From the NCBI GenBank assembly GCA_009731375.1, contig BJOX01000188.1, positions 201,927 to 265,926 of the forward strand: a DNA stretch of 64,000 bases, given 5' to 3'. Source of the DNA: Paulinella micropora (taxonomy: Eukaryota > Cercozoa > Imbricatea > Euglyphida). The translations under genes were made by a program, and so were the position numbers. This document shows positions 52,098 through 64,000 of this stretch, piece by piece; the first letter of the stretch is position 1; each line of letters starts with the position of its first letter. The notes beneath the pieces are model-generated. The model saw nothing but the letters and a program-made list of their open reading frames with translations. It was not told the origin of the DNA and made no database searches.

Positions 52098-52226
52098 ACC
52101 GGTAACAGTATATGATGCGGCTAGCCACAAATTTGACGTGTTTTGCGAGCCGCAAAACACGTCATATTTGGCGCGCCGCATGTGCAGTTTTATCGGTAAC
52201 CTGACCACATTTTGTGGAGGTGACCG
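52098..52226. mobile_element. Hairpin MITE, copy 1
   Basis: Contains GCGGCTAGCCACAAATTTGA, CGTGTTTTGCG and its complement CGCAAAACACG, then GGCGCGCCGC and CCACATTTTGTGGAGGTGAC. The reverse complement is found at 55319-55459. The central arms can pair over about 20 bp. Confidence 0.7.
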
Positions 52227-52292
<66 letters not shown>

Positions 52293-52420
52293 GGATACAT
52301 AGATAGATAGATCAGATATCCTCATAGTATAGCAACATCCTCATGATCTATCTCAAGATTCTCATGATAGATATCTAATATATCTATATATCCTTTGACA
52401 GTCCTCATCAAAAGGGTTTC

Positions 52421-52508
<88 letters not shown>

Positions 52509-52592
52509 TACTTTTATTAATCAAGCAGCTTCCAAGTAAGCTATCACCACCCTAATGATCGCACCTACCTTACCTCTTTCTTAACGATGTTG

Positions 52593-52643
<51 letters not shown>

Positions 52644-52675
52644 CTTGCCTCCTTGTGAACGATGATACGAGGGCT
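52227..52675. repeat. GATA and ATCT microsatellite blocks
   Basis: GATA at 52227-52311, ATCT at 52422-52508, GATA at 52594-52642, with short unique spacers that hold no recognised gene. Confidence 0.9.
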
Positions 52676-52788
52676 TTTCGGATGTTGTTTGCCGTGCTGC
52701 AAGGCATCGAGCAAAAGCCCGACTAACCAAACAACAACAATAATAAGAACAATAATTATAATGATAATAAATAACAAACCAAAGCAAG

Positions 52789-52824
<36 letters not shown>

Positions 52825-52884
52825 CTTCAGATGTGGTTTGCCATGCTGCTAGGAGTCGAGCAAAAGCCCTAACCAGAGAACAAC

Positions 52885-52942
<58 letters not shown>

Positions 52943-52954
52943 CACAACAACAAC

Positions 52955-52991
<37 letters not shown>

Positions 52992-53006
52992 GTAACAGTG
53001 ATAGTA

Positions 53007-53054
<48 letters not shown>

Positions 53055-53184
53055 GCAACAATCTTGGCATGCTGTTTGCTATGCTGTAAGGCTTCGAGCA
53101 ACATCCCGACTAACCAATCAGCAACAAACAACTACAACAACAATAACAACAACAACAACAACAACAACAACAATCATGATAATG

Positions 53185-53235
<51 letters not shown>

Positions 53236-53466
53236 GTGCTTCTCTGTCAATGGCTGATGCAAATCTGCACATGCGCCTCCATCGTCTCACCCGTGAGGGG
53301 AGAACGAAGAATTGACGATAGGCTCTAATGACATCCCCGCACGGGCAGTTCCAACACTTCCAGAGGGACCGGTATGTTCAATGAAAATACTGGTGGCACC
53401 GACGGGAATCGAACTGGCGACAGGGCCCAGATGGTAGAACTTGACCACTGGGCTATCACGGTGTCC

Positions 53467-53537
<71 letters not shown>

Positions 53538-53602
53538 TAATAATAACAATCTTTGGATATTTGCCATGGTGTAATGCGCCCAACAACAACCCGACTAACA
53601 AC
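52676..53602 (-). repeat. Four copies of an exon-like cassette among AAC/AAT repeats
   Basis: Copies at 52676-52726, 52829-52878, 53063-53114 and 53551-53602, each after GGTTAG on the minus strand. Translations are GLLLDALQHGKQHPK, LLLDS(TAG)QHGKPHLK, GMLLEALQHSKQHAK and GLLLGALHHGKYPK. Many differences are at third positions, which suggests past coding constraint. AAC and AAT microsatellites separate them. Confidence 0.5.
53335..53466 (-). mobile_element. tRNA-derived SINE head
   Basis: Minus strand: GGACACCGTGATAGCCCAGT starts a 76-base tRNA-like segment ending GGTGCCACCA. GATAGCCCAGTGG fits a Pol III A box and AGTTCGATTCCC a B box. The acceptor stem is imperfect, so it is not a working tRNA gene. 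A SINE-like body follows and an AAT tract abuts its 5' end. Confidence 0.55.
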
Positions 53603-53789
53603 AAGGACAACAACAAGGACAGCTCAATGAGAATAACCAAACATGGAAAGAACCTGATATCCACTGCGCCTCCAGGATTTCGTCTCCATCTGCCTGCTCA
53701 GCAGTAGACAAAGAAATATTGAACATTAGAGAGAAGCGGGAGGAATGTCTGTCTGTCTTTAAAAAAAAAAAAAAAATCTTAATACATCG

Positions 53790-54018
<229 letters not shown>

Positions 54019-54021
54019 ATT

Positions 54022-54115
54022 TGAGAGAGAGAGAGAGGATAGAGAATAGAGAGCATACCTTGTAAGAGCATGCGTGAGGTAAATATTATGGTGGTCATTC
54101 ACATACAACTCTTTT

Positions 54116-54197
<82 letters not shown>

Positions 54198-54321
54198 GAG
54201 AGAAAGAGAGAAAGAAAGAGAGAGAGAGAGAGAGGATAGAGAATAGAGAGCATACCTTGTAGGATTCGCTTGCAGCATGAGTGAGGTAAATGTTATAGTG
54301 GTCATTCACATACAACTCTTT

Positions 54322-54373
<52 letters not shown>

Positions 54374-54380
54374 GAGAGAA

Positions 54381-54427
<47 letters not shown>

Positions 54428-54445
54428 AGAGAATAGAGAGCATAC
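54022..54445 (-). repeat. GA microsatellites with two decayed copies of a Nudix exon
   Basis: Two units of about 200 bp repeat the exon at 54446-54534: ELYVNDHYNIYLTHAASES at 54.25-54.32 kb and a shorter copy at 54.05-54.12 kb, each between GA tracts. Confidence 0.7.
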
Positions 54446-58590
<4,145 letters not shown>

Positions 58591-58779
58591 CTATCACAAC
58601 AGCAGAATGATGAACAAATACTAAATGAACACTGAACAAATACTGATTAATATTAGGCAAATACTGAACGAATACTGAACGAACACTGAAAGAAAATTGC
58701 ATGCTAAACAAATACTAAGCGACTAGTAGCACTGCGTTAATCAACAATCATGATAGTATCAAGAAAAGTGACACGAAGA

Positions 58780-59262
<483 letters not shown>

Positions 59263-59273
59263 TAATTATGACA

Positions 59274-59274
59274 A

Positions 59275-59307
<33 letters not shown>

Positions 59308-59333
59308 TAGTGGTAGTAGTAGTAGTAGTAGAA

Positions 59334-59387
<54 letters not shown>

Positions 59388-59412
59388 CTAGTAGTACTAG
59401 TAGTATTAGTAT

Positions 59413-59451
<39 letters not shown>

Positions 59452-59533
59452 AAGTGGTAGTGGTACTACTAGTACTAGTACTAGTACTAGTACTACTATA
59501 CTACTACTACTACTAGTAAATAATAATAATAAC

Positions 59534-59570
<37 letters not shown>

Positions 59571-59593
59571 GTAGTAGTAGTAGTAGTAGTAGC

Positions 59594-59645
<52 letters not shown>

Positions 59646-59651
59646 GTAGTA

Positions 59652-59706
<55 letters not shown>

Positions 59707-59723
59707 TGATGATAATAATAATG

Positions 59724-59811
<88 letters not shown>

Positions 59812-59843
59812 TAATAATACTAATAATACTAATAATAATACTA

Positions 59844-59914
<71 letters not shown>
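59274..59914. repeat. AGT and AAT trinucleotide tract
   Basis: AGT repeats, a short ACT/AGT inverted patch, then about 390 bp mainly of AAT. Confidence 0.95.
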
Positions 59915-59915
<1 letters not shown>

Positions 59916-59929
59916 ATATCTGAGGCGTA

Positions 59930-60362
59930 CTGATGCAGCTAATGGCATATCCTCAACGGACATAAGCCTCCAATACCCTTGTTCGAGGTCCTCCACCCCC
60001 CCGTGTCAGTCTCTCGCCTGATGATCGGGGCCACCGATGGAGCTCCTGAGGGCAAGACTGCACTAAGCCGAGGTTATTCCGCAGTCCCAGCAACCTCTTG
60101 CAAGACGTCACCGAATGTGCAAGTGCATACACCAAGCGCGGTTGCTAGAGCTGCCTCGAAACCCCACCCATAACAATCTGGTGTCTGCTGGGTCCTGGGC
60201 TATCAACCAGCATATGCGGAGTTTAAGATCTTTTACGCGCGCAACGACCCTCCTCCCCAGCATCTACCACCAAAGGGTTATGAGTTGGCGTCACAGTTTA
60301 ACGCCTTGAGGCCATTGGGCTGGAACTCTGTTTAGCAAGTGTGACTAGGTTTTTTCATCGGG
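59930..60362 (-). other. Unique segment with a possible frame
   Basis: On the minus strand ATG (MASRR) opens a frame of about 120 codons ending in TGA if two TAA and one TAG are read through. It includes GVSRQL and LVYALAHSVTSCKRLL. No homology recognised; it could equally be a SINE or LINE remnant. Confidence 0.25.
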
Positions 60363-60363
60363 A

Positions 60364-60483
60364 TTAATAATAATAATAATAATGATAATAATAAAATAAT
60401 AATAAAATAATAATAACAACTACGAAAACAAAAACGACAAGAAGAAAAGCTGAGCTCTGTCTCTATTAGCTAGGCTTATCAAA

Positions 60484-60525
<42 letters not shown>

Positions 60526-60632
60526 GACCTCTGCTGGATCCGTAAAGTACCATAACGCTTGTTTGACCTGAATATATAGTATATATGTATATATATATAT
60601 ATACCTCATTGTCTATCTACCTACCTACCTAT

Positions 60633-60707
<75 letters not shown>

Positions 60708-60744
60708 CCCACCTACCTTCCTACCTTCGTACCTACCTACCTAC

Positions 60745-60837
<93 letters not shown>

Positions 60838-60838
60838 C
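60364..60838. repeat. AAT, GATA and ATCT blocks
   Basis: AAT at 60364-60417, GATA at 60484-60524, ATCT/CCTA at 60613-60838, with short unique spacers. Confidence 0.9.
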
Positions 60839-61295
60839 CTGGAGACGGTCTCTGCCACTGGCAACTCAGCCTGGGGTTCAGATCTAACTATCTCCTACAA
60901 TGACGATTTTGTGTCCGCCGTTAATCGCGCGCAGCGCAAGGGCTAAACAGGCAACCAACTCCTGACCATGGCTGATGAAGTCGGGGCGTGATGCAAAGGG
61001 TTGATGAAGTCGGGGTTGTAGAAGGTAACTCACAACGAGCGTGAACTCCTGAAACCTCGACTTGCTCATGGCATCATCTCCTTAGGGCACACGCTCCTGG
61101 GGAGTGTTCTAGTGTTGTCCCGTATAGTTCAAAAGGGCTCGGCTACCTTTCGGCTTGAACTGGGCACAGACACCAACCACAGCGAGACAGTGGTTGGTGT
61201 GCAGCTTGGCCGGTGCTGAAAGTTCTTGTCCGGGGGTAGTATAGGAGGCCATGGCTTTTCAAGCTAAGCCACGCCCATAGATTAAACATTAAACA
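60839..61295 (-). other. Unique segment with a possible frame and a hairpin
   Basis: Minus-strand ATG at 61250-61252 (MASYTTPGQELSAPAKLHTN) opens about 120 codons to a TGA if TAG (61109), TAA (61082) and one more TAG are read through; it contains [17 protein letters not shown]. The part at 61171-61203 is an 11-bp-arm hairpin (ACACCAACCAC / GTGGTTGGTGT). The 3' end GCCACGCCCATAGATTAAAC is repeated at 61930-61950. Coding status is doubtful. Confidence 0.25.
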
Positions 61296-61902
<607 letters not shown>

Positions 61903-61955
61903 NNNNNNNNNNGGAGGCTTATGGCTTTTAAAGTCATGCCACGCCCATAGATTAA

Positions 61956-61958
61956 ACA

Positions 61959-61998
<40 letters not shown>

Positions 61999-62115
61999 AA
62001 TCTATCTATCTATCTCTATTTCATAACATAGATATAGATGCATACAACAATACCTCCCCTGTTTGTGTTACAACGTTCACACGGTCCCGTCGCAGCGTGA
62101 AATATCGCGTCTGCG

Positions 62116-62176
<61 letters not shown>

Positions 62177-62215
62177 CGATAGGTAGGTAGGTAGGTAGGT
62201 AGGTAGGTAGGTAGG

Positions 62216-62254
<39 letters not shown>

Positions 62255-62275
62255 GTAGGTAGGTAGGTAGGTAGG

Positions 62276-62322
<47 letters not shown>

Positions 62323-62325
62323 GTA
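61956..62325. repeat. ATCT and GATA/GGTA arrays
   Basis: ATCT at 61956-62015, GATA/GGTA at 62117-62322, with an exon between them. Confidence 0.9.
62054..62110 (-). CDS. Probable upstream Nudix-gene exon (57 bp)
   Basis: Acceptor TACGCAG, donor [28 protein letters not shown] in phase 0. It lies 3.5 kb upstream of the first certain exon and is phase-compatible with it. Confidence 0.5.
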
Positions 62326-62326
62326 C

Positions 62327-62413
62327 CTTTGAGTTGTCCTGACCATGTCCATCCACGTCCTTGTTGGAAAGAGAAGAGATGCCATATCCCTTGGAAAAAT
62401 CCTGATATCCTTC
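62327..62413 (-). CDS. Probable upstream Nudix-gene exon (87 bp)
   Basis: Acceptor CTACAAG, donor [29 protein letters not shown] then DGHGQDNSK, phase 0. Flanked by GATA arrays on both sides. Confidence 0.55.
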
Positions 62414-62445
62414 CTTGTAGATAGATAGGTAGATAGATAGATAGG

Positions 62446-62476
<31 letters not shown>

Positions 62477-62590
62477 GTAGGTAGATAGATAGATAGATAG
62501 ATCGGTAAGCAGACTGCGAATAACTAATCTGGTTTCATTTCGATCTTGTTGGCCTCTTGATAGATGGATAGATATAGATAGATAGATAGG

Positions 62591-62669
<79 letters not shown>

Positions 62670-62706
62670 GTAGGTAGGTAGATAGATAGGTAGATAGGTA
62701 GATAGG

Positions 62707-62781
<75 letters not shown>

Positions 62782-62936
62782 GATAAATAAGATAGATAAG
62801 ATAAAATAGATACGATAAAGTAAATAGATAAAATAGATAGATGAAATAGATAAGATAAGACGATAGATAAGATAAAATAGATAAGATAGATAGGATAGAT
62901 AGGATAGATAGGTTAGATAGGATAGATAATTAGATT
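62414..62936. repeat. GATA arrays
   Basis: GATA with GGTA and, at the right, GATAA variants. A short copy of the intron segment GATCGAAATG lies near 62545. Confidence 0.9.
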
Positions 62937-62978
62937 AACAGACCACAGCTGACTGATTTTTTTCCATTTCGATCTTTC

Positions 62979-62979
<1 letters not shown>

Positions 62980-63018
<39 letters not shown>

Positions 63019-63019
63019 C

Positions 63020-63065
<46 letters not shown>
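62980..63065. repeat. ATCT microsatellite
   Basis: Pure ATCT with one ACCT unit. Confidence 0.95.
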
Positions 63066-63119
63066 CAAAGATGCACAGACCGCGGTTTTTCCATCTTTTC
63101 CCATTTCGATCTTTCCAAC

Positions 63120-63161
63120 CTCTTGTTGCATATCGATCAATGGCACCCACAAAGGGTCAAA

Positions 63162-63164
<3 letters not shown>
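63120..63164 (-). CDS. Exon cassette HFDPLW, copy 1 (45 bp)
   Basis: Acceptor is the end of a CT array (CTCAG), donor GAG/GTTGGA; HFDPLWVPLIDMQQE, phase 0. Two more copies follow at 63529 and 63780. Confidence 0.55.
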
Positions 63165-63165
<1 letters not shown>

Positions 63166-63205
<40 letters not shown>

Positions 63206-63254
63206 GGACAGACAGACAGTAAGAAAGAAAGAGAGAGAGAGAGAGAGAGAGAGC

Positions 63255-63295
<41 letters not shown>

Positions 63296-63305
63296 GAGAA
63301 AGAGC

Positions 63306-63394
<89 letters not shown>

Positions 63395-63424
63395 TGAGAA
63401 AGAAAGAAAGAAAGAGAGAGAGAC

Positions 63425-63455
<31 letters not shown>
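63166..63455. repeat. GA microsatellite
   Basis: GA repeats with GAAA and GGGA interruptions. Confidence 0.95.
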
Positions 63456-63528
63456 TGGAAACATAGTTATGTATTATCATCTTTATATTTGTATATGTTA
63501 TTTGTGCTATTTTGGTCTTTCCAGCAGC

Positions 63529-63573
63529 CTCTTGTTGCATATCGATCAATGACGCCCACAACGGGTCGAAATG
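63529..63573 (-). CDS. Exon cassette HFDPLW, copy 2 (45 bp)
   Basis: HFDPLWASLIDMQQE; same length and frame, acceptor CTCCTAG, donor position GAG/GCTGCT (GC in place of GT). Confidence 0.4.
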
Positions 63574-63574
63574 C

Positions 63575-63714
<140 letters not shown>

Positions 63715-63779
63715 ACATAGTTATGTATTATCATCTTTATATTTGTATATGTTATTTGTGCTATTTTGATCTTTCCAGC

Positions 63780-63824
63780 CTCTTGTTGCGTATCGATCAA
63801 ATGCGCCCTCAACGGGTTAAAATG
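63780..63824 (-). CDS. Exon cassette HFDPLW, copy 3 (45 bp)
   Basis: HFNPLRAHLIDTQQE; acceptor TGTAG, donor position GAG/GCTGGA. No GA array adjoins it; the right flank is unique to the window end. Confidence 0.4.
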
Positions 63825-64000
63825 CTACATAGCACAAAATACATAGAATTATGAGATAACACACAATACATGGCATGATAAGATAAGCCACAATCTACAA
63901 CATGAAAAGAAAGATATACTAGAAAACGATCGATACTGCGTAGCTTCTCTTCACTCAGTGATAAAGAGAAGTTTTCAGCGATAAGAAGATGTTAACATAG
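63825..64000. other. Window end, no gene seen
   Basis: Unique AT-rich sequence without a supported feature. Confidence 0.4.

Noticed and set aside
53391-53466. Functional tRNA gene
   Set aside because: A and B boxes are good but the acceptor stem has mismatches and the anticodon arm is not convincing; a SINE head fits better.

Overview
This is nuclear DNA of a eukaryote. It has GT-AG introns, several LTR retrotransposons, other transposon-like genes, a tRNA-derived SINE head and very long microsatellites. I cannot name the species. Coding sequence is near 50% GC, and the transposon families recall those of algae and other protists or marine invertebrates. Ten-base N gaps sit beside homopolymers, and many reading-frame breaks fall in homopolymer runs, so part of the apparent gene decay may be assembly error.

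Layout. 251-15076: a minus-strand Ty3-like LTR element (element 1) with two near-identical LTRs. It carries Gag, protease, a large unassigned domain, reverse transcriptase, RNase H, a methyltransferase-like domain and integrase; the integrase is split by a 1.2 kb insertion. 16.3-19.7 kb: an LTR fragment and a plus-strand transposase-like gene. 22035-33.8 kb: a second, related minus-strand element (element 2). It is 5'-truncated and has lost its RT core at a MITE and its integrase core. 33.8-46.3 kb: two divergent, intron-rich genes. One (minus) is a DUF7869-type DDE transposase-like protein ending in a BAH-like domain. The other (plus) fuses a ParB-like domain to a permuted DNA methyltransferase. 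Their introns contain at least eleven copies of a 50-55 bp inverted-repeat element that in places makes up almost the whole intron. 47.4-49.3 kb: the 5' end of a third LTR element. 49.9-64 kb: dense microsatellites (GATA/ATCT, GA, AAG, AAT). Scattered among them are small minus-strand exons that join in phase into a NUDT6-like Nudix hydrolase, several of them present in tandem decayed copies.

The DUF7869 gene and the ParB-methyltransferase gene are head to head about 430 bp apart and share the same intronic repeat, so they may form one mobile unit. The retroelements share two unusual conserved modules, one between protease and RT and one between RNase H and integrase. In-frame TAA or TAG codons, but no TGA, recur inside otherwise continuous frames, while clear C-termini end in TGA. 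This suggests either recoding of TAR or a biased pattern of decay.
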